Both the position numbers and the translations under genes were made by a program. 64,000 nt of DNA from Sphingobium sp. KCTC 72723. Its GTDB lineage: Bacteria > Pseudomonadota > Alphaproteobacteria > Sphingomonadales > Sphingomonadaceae. Of this stretch, positions 25,411-34,705 are shown one piece after another (within the stretch, counting starts at the first letter, position 1; each line of letters starts with the position of its first letter). The notes below the pieces were generated by a model. That model searched no databases. It was not told the origin of the DNA and saw nothing but the letters and a program-made list of their open reading frames with translations. The stretch is taken from contig NZ_CP060388.1 in NCBI RefSeq assembly GCF_014280435.1, positions 3,621,001 through 3,685,000 on the forward strand. Reading direction: 5' to 3'.

Positions 25411-27027
25411 ATGACGACAATCCCTCCTATCAGTATCGCGCATCTCATCGCCGATCGCGCGGCATGCCAGCCCGATCTGGATGTGCTGACTTTTGAACAT
25501 GAAGGTAATTTCGAGAGCCGGACCTATGCCCAGCTGTGGGAAAATGCCCAGCGCATAGCTGGCGTTTTGGCCGATCGTGGTTTGAGCCAAGGGGATCGCT
25601 TTGCCCTTCTGATCCTGAACCATCCTGAATTCGTCGAGACGATGATCGCATCAGCGATATTGGGAACGGTATTCGTACCTATCGACCCACGCACGCGCGG
25701 CGACAAACTCGCCTACATGTTACGCGATTCTGGATGCCTTGGCGTATTGGCTGCGAGCTACTCGCTGCCGGGCCTGATCGAGGCGCTGGCGAAGGCACCT
25801 GAAATTCGCTGGGCGATAGCCGTGGACGAAGCCGGGCCTCAGGGCAGCGCACTGCCAGTGTTTAGCCTGCGAACCGCGATGAACGATGCCCCTCCCGCCG
25901 AACATCGCGCGATCATGGTGCGGCAGGACGTAGAGCCGATGCAGGTTATGTATACATCCGGGACGACCGGGGACCCCAAAGGGATTGTCATTCCCCATGC
26001 TCGTTTCAATGCAGTGTCCGGCCATGGCGAGGCGGTATTCGGATATAGACTGGATGATCGCCCCTACAGCGGATTATCGCTGACCCACGGCAATGCCCAA
26101 TTCGTAACATTGGCGCCATCGCTCAGGATGGGCCTGCGCGCAGTGTTCAGTCGCAAGTTCACCAAGTCGCGCCTGTGGGACATCACCCGGACGCTCGGAT
26201 GCACAACCTTCTCCTTACTGGGTGGAATGGTAACGGCCATATTCGCGGAGGCACCCAAGCCGGACGATGCTGACAATCCGGTTCGGCTAGTCATCTCCGC
26301 AGGCATGCCCGCCGCGATCTGGGAAGATTTCGAACGCCGGTTCGGCGTCGATGTCTTCGAGTTCTTCGGTGCGATGGAAGGCGGAATGACGATAAAGCGG
26401 GTCGGTGAAGGCCCGGTGGGCAGTTGCGGTCGGATTGCCCCCGGCCTTATCGGCAAGATTGTCGATGAAGACGGGATTGAAGTGTCCCTCGGCCAGTCGG
26501 GGGAATTGTGCTTTCGGCTGGAGGCCGGGCCGTTTCCACCCGTCACCTATATCAACAATCCCGCCGCGTCCGCGCTGAAGGTCGTGGACGGCTGGTTGCA
26601 TTCCGGCGACATCGTGCACGCCGATGCTGATGGCTGGATATTCTACGAATTTCGCAAGGGCGGCGGCATTCGGCGGAATGGCGAATTCATAAACCCGGCC
26701 TTCGTGGAAAAGGCGCTCGCGCTGCATCCCGACGTCGATGACGTCTTCGTCTATGGCGTTCGCGCCGAACGGGGCGCGCCGGGCGAGAAACATGTCGTCG
26801 CGGCCATTGTTCCGCGCGACCATGCGACTTTCGAGCCGGAAAGCCTGTTCGCCTGGGCGCGCGAACGGCTGGAATCAAACATGCAACTGGATTTCGTCCA
26901 TGTGGTCCATGAAATCCCGAAAACAGCCTCTGAAAAGCCCCAGGAACGTTTTTTGATTGAGGCCTTCACCCGTGATTCCGGGGCCATTCACGGACCGCAG
27001 AACAAGAGCAAGGAGTTGAGTGCATGA
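25411..27027 (+). CDS. AMP-dependent acyl-CoA synthetase
   Basis: This 538-residue adenylate-forming enzyme has the P-loop MYTSGTTGDPKGIV at about 180-193, EFFGAMEGG as the adenine-binding segment, and LHSGDIVHADADGWIFYEFR with the hinge region. In the C-terminal domain the lysine motif is KTASEKPQERFL rather than the usual PKTxxGK. It activates a carboxylic acid to its CoA thioester. It begins 4 bp after the thiolase and overlaps the next start by 4 bp (ATGA), indicating translational coupling. The acid is unknown. Confidence 0.92.
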   Translation: MTTIPPISIAHLIADRAACQPDLDVLTFEHEGNFESRTYAQLWENAQRIAGVLADRGLSQGDRFALLILNHPEFVETMIASAILGTVFVPIDPRTRGDKLAYMLRDSGCLGVLAASYSLPGLIEALAKAPEIRWAIAVDEAGPQGSALPVFSLRTAMNDAPPAEHRAIMVRQDVEPMQVMYTSGTTGDPKGIVIPHARFNAVSGHGEAVFGYRLDDRPYSGLSLTHGNAQFVTLAPSLRMGLRAVFSRKFTKSRLWDITRTLGCTTFSLLGGMVTAIFAEAPKPDDADNPVRLVISAGMPAAIWEDFERRFGVDVFEFFGAMEGGMTIKRVGEGPVGSCGRIAPGLIGKIVDEDGIEVSLGQSGELCFRLEAGPFPPVTYINNPAASALKVVDGWLHSGDIVHADADGWIFYEFRKGGGIRRNGEFINPAFVEKALALHPDVDDVFVYGVRAERGAPGEKHVVAAIVPRDHATFEPESLFAWARERLESNMQLDFVHVVHEIPKTASEKPQERFLIEAFTRDSGAIHGPQNKSKELSA

Positions 27028-28139
27028 GTGACATCAAGGTCGTCCTATACGGCGCCAGCGGCTACACTGGCGAGCATGTCATGTGGAAGCTTGCGGAACG
27101 CGGCGTGCCCTTCATCGCAGCGGGCCGCAACAAGGCGCGGCTTGAAGCGCGCCTGAAAGCCCAACCCGAACTGGTGGGCGCACGGTATGAAGTCGTGGAA
27201 ATCGCGCACGATGAGGTAGCGCTGACAGAACTGCTACGCGGCAAGACCGTCGTTCACAATCTTGTCGGTCCTTATATGCAGTTGGGCGAGCCGGTCGTGA
27301 AAGCGGCGCTTGCGGCCGGTTGCCACTATCTGGACGCGACCGGCGAGCAGGACTGGAAAGTCTTCATTCGTGACACTTATGGTGCGGCTTTTGCGGCAAA
27401 GGGGCTGGTTCTTGCTCCGGCAACGTCCTCGATGTGGACTTCGGGCTTGTTGGCGGCAGAATCCGTGCTGGAAAAGCCGGGGATCGACAGCGTAGACATT
27501 CTCTATACGCTCCACGGAATTCCATCCGCTGCTTCAACGCTTAGTTTTATGCGGATGTGTTGCCAGACCCAGTTGAGACTGGTCGATAATAAACTTACGC
27601 CCTGGCCGGCGTCGGCACATTTCCAGGTGTCTGTCCCCGGAATCCATCAGGTCCTGACGGCCCTGCCCTGGAGCGGCGGCGGTGAATCGCTGTATTTCGA
27701 ACATGATCCTCGCGTCATCAATTGCTCCACGCTGGTCACTTTCCGCAACCAGGGGCTGATGACGATGCTGGTACCCAAGATGCAGGAATTCGCCGAGAAA
27801 TATGCCCATTTGCCCGCTGCTGAGCAGGAGGAAGCAACCAATGCCTGGGCTAATGAAATCGCGCCGCAGGGTGATATGCCGCGAGAGGATTATACGCAGC
27901 ACCGCGTACTCTTCACATGTCATGGCCGCGGAACCCTGGTCGCACGGTCCGTCGCCATATGGGGCGTTACCGGTTATGTGATGACAGCGGTCATCGGCGC
28001 CACCATCATCGATACCCTGCTCCAAGGCCGGCCGAAAGAGGTCGGTTTCCAGTCTCCCGTCAAGGTTGTGGGCGTTCACAGGATGCGATCCGAACTCGAA
28101 GCCGAAGGGGTATTCGGCCAGACATCGGTGCTGTTCTGA
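27024..28139 (+). CDS. saccharopine dehydrogenase-like NAD(P)-binding protein
   Basis: The protein has 371 residues and begins with a Rossmann motif, VVLYGASGYTGEHV, as in the saccharopine-reductase-like / trans-acting enoyl reductase family of mycobacteria and other bacteria. AAGCHYLDATGEQDW is another family feature. In this family members usually reduce or act on lipid-like CoA or thioester substrates, not saccharopine. Its place inside a CoA catabolic operon fits an enoyl or keto reductase. It overlaps the synthetase stop (ATGA) and the next SDR start (TGATG). Confidence 0.82.
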   Translation: MSDIKVVLYGASGYTGEHVMWKLAERGVPFIAAGRNKARLEARLKAQPELVGARYEVVEIAHDEVALTELLRGKTVVHNLVGPYMQLGEPVVKAALAAGCHYLDATGEQDWKVFIRDTYGAAFAAKGLVLAPATSSMWTSGLLAAESVLEKPGIDSVDILYTLHGIPSAASTLSFMRMCCQTQLRLVDNKLTPWPASAHFQVSVPGIHQVLTALPWSGGGESLYFEHDPRVINCSTLVTFRNQGLMTMLVPKMQEFAEKYAHLPAAEQEEATNAWANEIAPQGDMPREDYTQHRVLFTCHGRGTLVARSVAIWGVTGYVMTAVIGATIIDTLLQGRPKEVGFQSPVKVVGVHRMRSELEAEGVFGQTSVLF

Positions 28140-28921
28140 TGGGGCGCGTCAACGGCAAACGCATCTTGGTGACGGGTGGCGGTTCGGGATTGGGCGCTGC
28201 GTTCGTAACGCGCCTTGCCGAAGAGGGTGCCCGCCTCTTCATCGCCGATATCGACATGTCGTCGGGCGAAGCCCTGGCGCGCGCGACCGGTGGAACCTTC
28301 TTGCCGCTCGATGTGTCCGATGAGGACGCTTGGGTCAGTGCGATCGCGACAGTGGAGCGGGATGCTGGTGGCCTTGACGGTCTGGTCAACAATGCCGGGC
28401 TTGCCAGCAGCAAGGGGGGCGAGGACATCGAGACGATCGACCTGACCGATCTGCACCGGATATTCGCCGTGAATGTAGATGGCACGATATTGGGTTGCAA
28501 ACACGCCATTCCCCTGATGTCGCGATCGGGCGGCGGCTCGATCGTCAATCTTTCCTCGATCGCAGCACTCATACCGGCGGCCTTCGTAGTGAGTTACGGT
28601 GCGAGCAAGGCCACCGTGGCGCATTTGACGCGATCGATCGCGATGCATTGCGCCGGCAAGGGCCAGGCCATACGCTGCAATTCAGTTCATCCCGGCCAAG
28701 TTCGTACCGCGATGATGGAATCCATCATCGCGCGCATGGGCCAGGACACGAATATGGGCCAGGCCAAGGCCGAGCAGACCTTTCTCGATCAGATCCCCTT
28801 GCGCAAATTTCAGGAAGCGATCGATATCGCCAATGCCGTGTTGTTCCTTCTCTCCGATGAGGCACGCTTCATCACCGGCACCCAATTGATTGTCGATGGC
28901 GGCATGACACTCTCAAACTGA
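28139..28921 (+). CDS. SDR family oxidoreductase
   Basis: This 260-residue classical SDR has VTGGGSGLG near 11-19, Asp at the end of strand 2 (ADIDMS), NNAG, the Ser of NLSSIAA and the YGASK catalytic pair. A longer loop (MESIIARMGQDTNMGQ) precedes the C-terminal strand. The start shares TGATG with the preceding stop. It likely oxidises a hydroxy intermediate in the same pathway. Confidence 0.88.
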   Translation: MGRVNGKRILVTGGGSGLGAAFVTRLAEEGARLFIADIDMSSGEALARATGGTFLPLDVSDEDAWVSAIATVERDAGGLDGLVNNAGLASSKGGEDIETIDLTDLHRIFAVNVDGTILGCKHAIPLMSRSGGGSIVNLSSIAALIPAAFVVSYGASKATVAHLTRSIAMHCAGKGQAIRCNSVHPGQVRTAMMESIIARMGQDTNMGQAKAEQTFLDQIPLRKFQEAIDIANAVLFLLSDEARFITGTQLIVDGGMTLSN

Positions 28922-28931
28922 GGTACATCAT

Positions 28932-29693
28932 ATGAATTGCCTGGGGCGCTTTGCAGACAAGGTCGTCGCCGTCACTGGCGGCGGATCCGGAATTGGCGAA
29001 GCAATATGCCATCGCATCGCATCGGAAGGCGGACGCATTGCCCTCCTCGACCTGAATATCGAAGCCGCCGAGCGCGTCGCCGCCGTGATCCGCGGCAATG
29101 GCGGGAAGGCAGATGCCTATCGCGCGGATGTAACGGACGCTGCTGGGCTGGCCACCCTTTTTGATAGGGTCGTCTCTCATACCGGAGGATTGGACGCGGC
29201 CGTAAACAGCGCCGGGATCGGGGGGCCTTTTGTACCCTCGCTCGAATATCCGCTCGACTGGTGGCAACGCACGCTCGACATCAATCTGTCCGGCGTTTTC
29301 TACAGTATCCGCGCCGAGCTTCCGCACATGATAAAGGCCGGCAAGGGCAATATTGTCAACATCTCGTCGGTCTGCGGCATTATCGGCCAGGCGGGAACTG
29401 CCGCTTATGTCGCGACCAAGCACGCCCTTATCGGACTGACCAAAACCTTGGCGCTCGAATACGGTCGGCAGGGCATCCGCGTGAATGCCGTGGGGCCGAC
29501 CTATATCCGCACGCCGTTAACGCTGGCCGAGATTCCCCAAGAGCAATGGGCGATGCTGGACGAGCGGCATGCGACGGGCCGGTGCGCCACGCCAGAAGAT
29601 GTCGCGGCGCTGACGGCCTTTCTGGCATCGGACGATTCCGGGTCCGTCACGGGATCCTTTCACCTGGTTGACGGCGGTTTGACGGCGGGATGA
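28932..29693 (+). CDS. SDR family oxidoreductase
   Basis: This 253-residue SDR has VTGGGSGIGEA, DLN at the NAD-selecting position, NSAG for NNAG, NISSV, and YVATK as the Tyr-Lys pair. AGGT lies before the ATG at 28932. The stop overlaps the next start by ATGA. It resembles 3-hydroxyacyl-CoA or cyclic-alcohol dehydrogenases; the true substrate cannot be read from the sequence. Confidence 0.88.
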   Translation: MNCLGRFADKVVAVTGGGSGIGEAICHRIASEGGRIALLDLNIEAAERVAAVIRGNGGKADAYRADVTDAAGLATLFDRVVSHTGGLDAAVNSAGIGGPFVPSLEYPLDWWQRTLDINLSGVFYSIRAELPHMIKAGKGNIVNISSVCGIIGQAGTAAYVATKHALIGLTKTLALEYGRQGIRVNAVGPTYIRTPLTLAEIPQEQWAMLDERHATGRCATPEDVAALTAFLASDDSGSVTGSFHLVDGGLTAG

Positions 29694-30556
29694 CCGACCT
29701 GCCGCACCTGAAAGCGATGCGTCTCACTGTCTGCGGAGCGATTGCGACGGTCACGATCGACAATCCGCCCCTCAATCTCCTAGATGCGGTCTTGTTCGCA
29801 GATCTGGACCGGCTCGGGCAATGGCTGGAAAGCGATACGGATCTGCGGGTGGTTGTTTTCGAAAGCGCGAACGCCGATTTTTTCATCGCCCATGCCGACC
29901 TTGAGATGCTGGAGGGCCTCTCGCGTACGATCCAGCCCAGGCTTTCTCAGCCGTCGCCACACCAGCAAACTATCGAACGGTTTCGAACACTGCCTCAAGT
30001 GACGATCGGCAAACTCGAAGGCATTGCGCGCGGAGGCGGGAGCGAGTTCCTCCTTGCGCTCGACATGCGGTTCGGGGCCCTGGATCGGGCAATTTTAGGG
30101 CAGCCGGAAGTAGCGCTCGGCTTTCCGCCCGGTTGCGGGGCGACGCAAAGACTGCCTCGGCTGGTAGGCCGGGCTCACGCCCTCGAGGCCATTCTGGGCG
30201 GCGGAGACTATGACGCGCAAGACGCGGCGCGGATCGGCTGGCTCAATCGCGCACTCCCAGCGAATGAACTGGGCGATTTTATCGACAATCTTGCAAGGCG
30301 GATCGCAAGCTATCCGCGAATGGCCATCATGGCTGCGAAGTCCGCCATTGATACGTCGGCGCCCACGTTGCGCGAAGGTTTATGCGACGAATTCCAGGCA
30401 TTCCATGTCGCCTATGGATCAGACGACGCCCAGCTTCGCATGAAGCGTGCCATGGCGCGCGGCTTTCAGACAAAAGCCGTCGAGACCGTGCCTCTTGAAA
30501 GCTGGCTTGTTGCACTTTCCGACACCGCCATCGACCAAGAGGGAAAAAGCCTGTGA
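29690..30556 (+). CDS. enoyl-CoA hydratase/isomerase family protein
   Basis: This 288-residue crotonase has the oxyanion segments FIAHAD and IARGGGSEFLLALD. Both catalytic glutamate positions are kept: QPEVALGFPPG, and HALEAILGG in the following helix. This contrasts with the crotonase at 4.5 kb, which lacks the second. GCGATQRLPRLVG matches hydratase signatures. A C-terminal extension of about 40 residues is a little longer than usual. It probably hydrates an enoyl-CoA in the operon's route. Confidence 0.9.
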   Translation: MTDLPHLKAMRLTVCGAIATVTIDNPPLNLLDAVLFADLDRLGQWLESDTDLRVVVFESANADFFIAHADLEMLEGLSRTIQPRLSQPSPHQQTIERFRTLPQVTIGKLEGIARGGGSEFLLALDMRFGALDRAILGQPEVALGFPPGCGATQRLPRLVGRAHALEAILGGGDYDAQDAARIGWLNRALPANELGDFIDNLARRIASYPRMAIMAAKSAIDTSAPTLREGLCDEFQAFHVAYGSDDAQLRMKRAMARGFQTKAVETVPLESWLVALSDTAIDQEGKSL

Positions 30557-30933
30557 TCACCTTGTTCTATTGCCTGCGGCGGCTACCCACCATGAGCATC
30601 GCTGAATTTAGCGACTACTGGTTCGGGCCACATGCAGAGCTGGTTCGCAACCATGCAGAAAGGCTCAGCATCGTTCGCTATGTTCAGCATCACGGTGTCG
30701 CTCCGGAAGCGGCCCTCGCCATGCAATCTGCACGGGGCCTCGACGATCCCTTCGACGGCATCGCGGAAATCGCGTTCGAGAGTTTTGAAGCTCTCGAGCG
30801 TGCCAATCTCAGCCCGGAAGCGGCGCAAGCACAGGCGACGCTCGCCAATGACGAGGATCAGTTCATCGACCGCGCGCGTTCGTCGATCATCTTCGCTCAA
30901 TCCAGGCCCGTAATCGGCGGTGCCCCGCTATGA
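30553..30933 (+). CDS. EthD domain protein (dimeric alpha-beta barrel)
   Basis: This 126-residue protein has the EthD/ABM pattern: LFYCLRRLPTMSIAEFSDYWFGPHAELVRNHA, then RYVQHH, and DGIAEIAFESFEALE. EthD-like proteins occur in many degradative operons; some are small isomerases, cyclases or lactone-forming enzymes, many are of unknown role. The GTG start overlaps the previous stop (GTGA), and its stop overlaps the next ATG. The tight coupling suggests it is made in proportion to its neighbours. Confidence 0.85.
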   Translation: MITLFYCLRRLPTMSIAEFSDYWFGPHAELVRNHAERLSIVRYVQHHGVAPEAALAMQSARGLDDPFDGIAEIAFESFEALERANLSPEAAQAQATLANDEDQFIDRARSSIIFAQSRPVIGGAPL

Positions 30934-31724
30934 GTGGCCGCTTTGATGGCAAGGTAGCCCTGATTACCGGCGGTGGAACGGGAATCGGCGCGGCAACGGC
31001 CCGTCGGCTTGCAGCGGAAGGGGCGCGTGTGGTCGTAACCGGAAGAAGGCCGGAGCACATCGAGAAGATCGCGTATGAAACGGGCGGCCGAGCAGTTGCA
31101 GGCGATACCAGTTCGCTGGCGCATATCGAGGAAGCCGTCGCCGCCGCATGCGATACTTTCGGGGGTCTGGACATTCTCGTTGCCAACGCCGGCGTCGAGC
31201 TGTTCGGTTCGGTCGAGACCGTGGATATCATGGATTGGCGCCGGACGCTGGAGATCAACGTGGAAGGCGCCATGCTGGCGGCGCGAGTGGCGGTCCCCCG
31301 GATGCGCCAACGCGGCGAAGGTGCCATCGTCCTGGTGGCATCCGTGGCGGCGCTTTCGGGCGCGCCTCACTATGTTTCCTATCTCACCAGCAAAGCGGCC
31401 TTGCTCGGTCTCAATCGCTCGCTCGCTTATGACTTTGGGCCCGAGAATATTCGTTGCAACGCCCTTTGTCCCGGATGGGTAAGGACCGAAATGGCCGAGC
31501 GCGCCTTGGGGGAATTTGCCCACGCACAAGGCATTACGCTTGAAGAAATGATAGCAAAAGTCGTGGGTCCTTATCCGCTGCGCCGCATGGGTAATCCGGC
31601 GGAGATTGCCGGGACAATCGCGTTCCTCGCATCACGCGACGCGGCATTTATCACTGGGACGACGATCGTAGCGGACGGCGGCGGTGCAATCGTCGATATC
31701 GGAACACTTGCCTTCGCATCCTGA
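30930..31724 (+). CDS. SDR family oxidoreductase
   Basis: This 264-residue SDR has ITGGGTGIG, a TGRR segment after strand 2 that favours NADP(H), ANAG in place of NNAG, SVAALSG with the catalytic Ser, and SYLTSK as the Tyr-Lys pair. It starts within the stop of the EthD gene. With its NADP-type cofactor site it may work as a ketoreductase, unlike the two SDRs upstream. Confidence 0.88.
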   Translation: MSGRFDGKVALITGGGTGIGAATARRLAAEGARVVVTGRRPEHIEKIAYETGGRAVAGDTSSLAHIEEAVAAACDTFGGLDILVANAGVELFGSVETVDIMDWRRTLEINVEGAMLAARVAVPRMRQRGEGAIVLVASVAALSGAPHYVSYLTSKAALLGLNRSLAYDFGPENIRCNALCPGWVRTEMAERALGEFAHAQGITLEEMIAKVVGPYPLRRMGNPAEIAGTIAFLASRDAAFITGTTIVADGGGAIVDIGTLAFAS

Positions 31725-31727
31725 TGC

Positions 31728-33497
31728 ATGATCGGGCATTCATCTAGAAAGCGAACATACGTGACGTCGGAATCGGACATGGACGCAGCGGCTATGATTG
31801 CCGCACATATCGAACTGAACAGCGGCATGGACCGGCTCCGGCAGGTTAGGCCGGAATTTGCAGCAGCCGACGCAGATACAATTTCTGCCATTCTCTCGGA
31901 AGCGGCGAAGTTCTCGTCGGCCTATCTCGCGCCGCTTAACCCGATCGCCGATCAAGAGGCGTGCCGTCTCGAAGATGGACGCGTTCGCACCGTGGCCGGA
32001 CATCGCGATGCGTGGAAAGCTTTTGTCGATGGGGGCTGGCCAACGCTTGATCAATCGGCTGATTTTGGCGGGCAGAATTTGCCGCTCGTACTCTGGGCCG
32101 GCTGTCAGGAACTGTTCGATCGGGGATGCGTCGCGTTCGGTATGCTTCCCGGCCCCCAGCGCGCTGCTGCGCATCTGCTGGCAGCATGGGGCGACGAAGC
32201 GACAAAATCAGAATGGTTGCCAAAGCTTGTGACAGGCGAATGGGGCGCAACAATCTGCATTTCGGAGGCTGACGCAGGATCGGATGTCGGTCGTTTGCGA
32301 ACCACTGCAGCGGTGGATGATACAGGTATCTGGCGCATTACGGGCGAGAAGATGTGGATTTCTTTCGGCGACCATGACCTCACACCTCGGATCGGCCATT
32401 TTCTGCTCGCCAGGGAAACCGGGCCATCCGGTGGTATAAGCCTGTTTCTAGTCCCCGATACAATCACCAACCCGGACGGTGAGACATCGCGCAATGCGAT
32501 AGTAGTGCGCCGGATCGAAGAGAAGATGGGCCTGCACGGATCGCCAACCTGCGCGCTGGGTTTCGAGGGTGCCCAGGCTTTCCTTGTGGGGCAGCCGGGC
32601 CGAGGCCTGGCGCAGCTCTTCGTGATGATCACGAATATGCGGCTGTCTGTTGGCGTTCAGGGATTGGGGCTTGCATCGCTGGCTGCCGATATTGGGGCGG
32701 CTTACGCCGAGGAGCGCCGGCAAGGTGGTTCACCAAAGAGCCCTGCGGTACCGATCGTTCAGCATCGCGATATTCAACGCCTTCTGCTTGGCATGGAAGC
32801 GCGGGTCGAAATGCTGCGTGGGCTCATACTGACAGCCGCTATTCAGGCCGACCTCGCGACACATGAGAGCGATCCGGACGCGGCCGCCAGGGCCCGGGGA
32901 CTGACGCAATGGTTGCTGCCTATCGTCAAGACGACGGGTGGCGAGTTTGCATTCGATAATGCAAATGATGCGATACAGGTTCTCGGGGGGGCGGGGTACA
33001 CCCGCGAATGGCCAGTGGAACAGATCCTCCGCGATGCCAGGGTATTCACCGTCTATGAGGGAACCACCGGCATGCAGGCGATCGACCTGCTCCACCGGCG
33101 CCTATGGAAAGACGAAGGCGCGGGACTGAAGCTGTTTTTGCAGGATGCCCGACAATGCGCTGCCAGATGCGCCGCACCTGACCATGTTTCCGCGCTGCAA
33201 TGCTTCGATCTTCTGGAGGATGCGGCGAAGCAGCTTGGCGCGCTTGCATCGTCACCTCGGAATGCGGAAGCGAGCGCAACCGCCTTTCTTCACCTTGCAT
33301 CGACGTGCGCGCTTAGCTGGATTGCCGTACAGTTAGCGGACCTCGATGGTTCGCCGCTACACGCTCGGCTCGGTATACTGGGACGGTATTGGCTGAAATC
33401 GGCAAAGGCACATGCAGACCTGGCCCATAGCCAAGTTCGGGAAGGAGCCACTCTTCTCTCGGAGTTCGATGCTCTGCGCTCCAACAGGAGCATGTGA
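31728..33497 (+). CDS. acyl-CoA dehydrogenase, large (AidB-like domain layout)
   Basis: This protein has 589 residues, the long acyl-CoA dehydrogenase class with extra N- and C-terminal parts. TICISEADAGSDVG forms the flavin/substrate site, and AIQVLGGAGYTREWPVEQILRDARVFTVYEGTTGMQAIDL supplies the catalytic Glu in YEGT. The C-terminal roughly 100 residues are a helical extension. The ATG at 31728 lacks a clear ribosome site; ATG at 31779 is an alternative. It would oxidise a second acyl-CoA intermediate. Confidence 0.9.
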   Translation: MIGHSSRKRTYVTSESDMDAAAMIAAHIELNSGMDRLRQVRPEFAAADADTISAILSEAAKFSSAYLAPLNPIADQEACRLEDGRVRTVAGHRDAWKAFVDGGWPTLDQSADFGGQNLPLVLWAGCQELFDRGCVAFGMLPGPQRAAAHLLAAWGDEATKSEWLPKLVTGEWGATICISEADAGSDVGRLRTTAAVDDTGIWRITGEKMWISFGDHDLTPRIGHFLLARETGPSGGISLFLVPDTITNPDGETSRNAIVVRRIEEKMGLHGSPTCALGFEGAQAFLVGQPGRGLAQLFVMITNMRLSVGVQGLGLASLAADIGAAYAEERRQGGSPKSPAVPIVQHRDIQRLLLGMEARVEMLRGLILTAAIQADLATHESDPDAAARARGLTQWLLPIVKTTGGEFAFDNANDAIQVLGGAGYTREWPVEQILRDARVFTVYEGTTGMQAIDLLHRRLWKDEGAGLKLFLQDARQCAARCAAPDHVSALQCFDLLEDAAKQLGALASSPRNAEASATAFLHLASTCALSWIAVQLADLDGSPLHARLGILGRYWLKSAKAHADLAHSQVREGATLLSEFDALRSNRSM

Positions 33498-33563
33498 AAT
33501 TATCGCTACTGTCTCAAATTGCCGCCCGCGCCGGGAGAACGGCCAGATCTCCTGGGAGCCCCC

Positions 33564-34544
33564 ATGCGTAGTATAACCCATTCCAGTTTTGGTGACCCGG
33601 CCGATGTTCTTAAGCTGATCGATGTCCCGCTTCCCGAACCTGCAAAGGGCGAAGTTCGCATCAGAACTACCCTTGCCGTAATCCACAATCATGACTTGCT
33701 CACCGTTCAAGGTGCTTATGGGTCTTTACCAATGCTGCCCACAATCGGTGGCAGCGAGGCTGTCGGAACTATTGACGCGGTCGGAGATGGGATTGACCCC
33801 GCAAGGATTGGACAGCGCGTTACGGTAAGCGGCGTAAGAGGCACCTGGGCTGAATATTTCATCGCGCCGGTCGCTCAGATCGTTCTTCTCCCTGGCCAGA
33901 TTGACGACGAGACGGGCGCCCAGCTTACCGCCATGCCCTTGAGCGCCTTGGGCGTTCTTGATTTTTCGGGGCTGCGCACCGGAGACTGGCTGATTCAGAA
34001 CGCCGCCAATGGCGCGGTGGGAAGGGCCGTGGCAGTTTTTGCAAAAAGGCGTGGCATAAATCTCGTCAATCTGGTGCGCCGCGCAGATTCTATTCCCGAA
34101 CTGACCGCTGCGGGTATCGATCAAATTGTCGCGACCGAACAGGGCGACTGGCGCGACAAAGTGAACGCGATTGTGGGAAGCGGGACGCTGTCGGCCGCGA
34201 TCGACAGTATTGGCGGCTCCTCAAGCGATGACCTTCTCTCGGTCCTCGCGTCCGAGGGCCTGTTGATCTCTTTTGGCGCGATGAGCCGTTCACCCGTACA
34301 ATTAAATGCCGATGCGCTCATTTTCAAACAAGTAACGGTTAAGGGATATTGGATCGTCAAAGTTCTGGAAAAAATGAGCCAGTCAGCGCTTCAGTCTCTT
34401 ATGGATGAATTGGTGGCAACAGCCGCAAGCGGCGCGCTCCATCTTCCGGTCGATAGCATTCATGATCTGGCCGACTTTGCTACAGCCATTGCTGCGGCGC
34501 GAAAAACCGGTCGATCAGGGAAGCTAATGCTCCGTACCGCATGA
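33564..34544 (+). CDS. zinc-free MDR oxidoreductase (quinone oxidoreductase-like)
   Basis: This protein has 326 residues from the ATG at 33564, which follows CTGGGAG. It has the quinone-reductase-like N-terminal half (FGDPADVLKLIDVPLPEPAKGEVRIR), GGSEAVGTIDAVGDG, and AANGAVGRAVAVFAKRRG for NADP(H) binding. The structural-zinc cysteines of alcohol dehydrogenases are absent. It most likely reduces an enone or enoyl substrate. It ends the run of same-strand catabolic genes after a 66-bp gap. Downstream sequence is a recombination scar. Confidence 0.85.
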   Translation: MRSITHSSFGDPADVLKLIDVPLPEPAKGEVRIRTTLAVIHNHDLLTVQGAYGSLPMLPTIGGSEAVGTIDAVGDGIDPARIGQRVTVSGVRGTWAEYFIAPVAQIVLLPGQIDDETGAQLTAMPLSALGVLDFSGLRTGDWLIQNAANGAVGRAVAVFAKRRGINLVNLVRRADSIPELTAAGIDQIVATEQGDWRDKVNAIVGSGTLSAAIDSIGGSSSDDLLSVLASEGLLISFGAMSRSPVQLNADALIFKQVTVKGYWIVKVLEKMSQSALQSLMDELVATAASGALHLPVDSIHDLADFATAIAAARKTGRSGKLMLRTA

Positions 34545-34649
34545 CACCACATTTATCGCAGCGAGCGGTGCATGTTAGTCGCGACTGAAATTAGTCGGCG
34601 AGCCTGCAAAAATACACCGCTGCCTCACGCTTGGTCGTGTCCCTGATGG

Positions 34650-34705
34650 TGCTGGAGGAGCGCCGCACGACCCGCTCCTGAGACGAGGAGTTCCGTTCCG
34701 TGAAG
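34650..34705 (+). repeat. 56-bp exact copy of the recombinase leader at 60163-60218
   Basis: These 56 bases equal 60163-60218, which there form the end of a small upstream gene, the ribosome site and the first two codons of the large serine recombinase. At 34705 the match ends abruptly and Old-Yellow-Enzyme-like sequence begins. This looks like a scar left when most of a second recombinase copy was lost. Confidence 0.85.
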
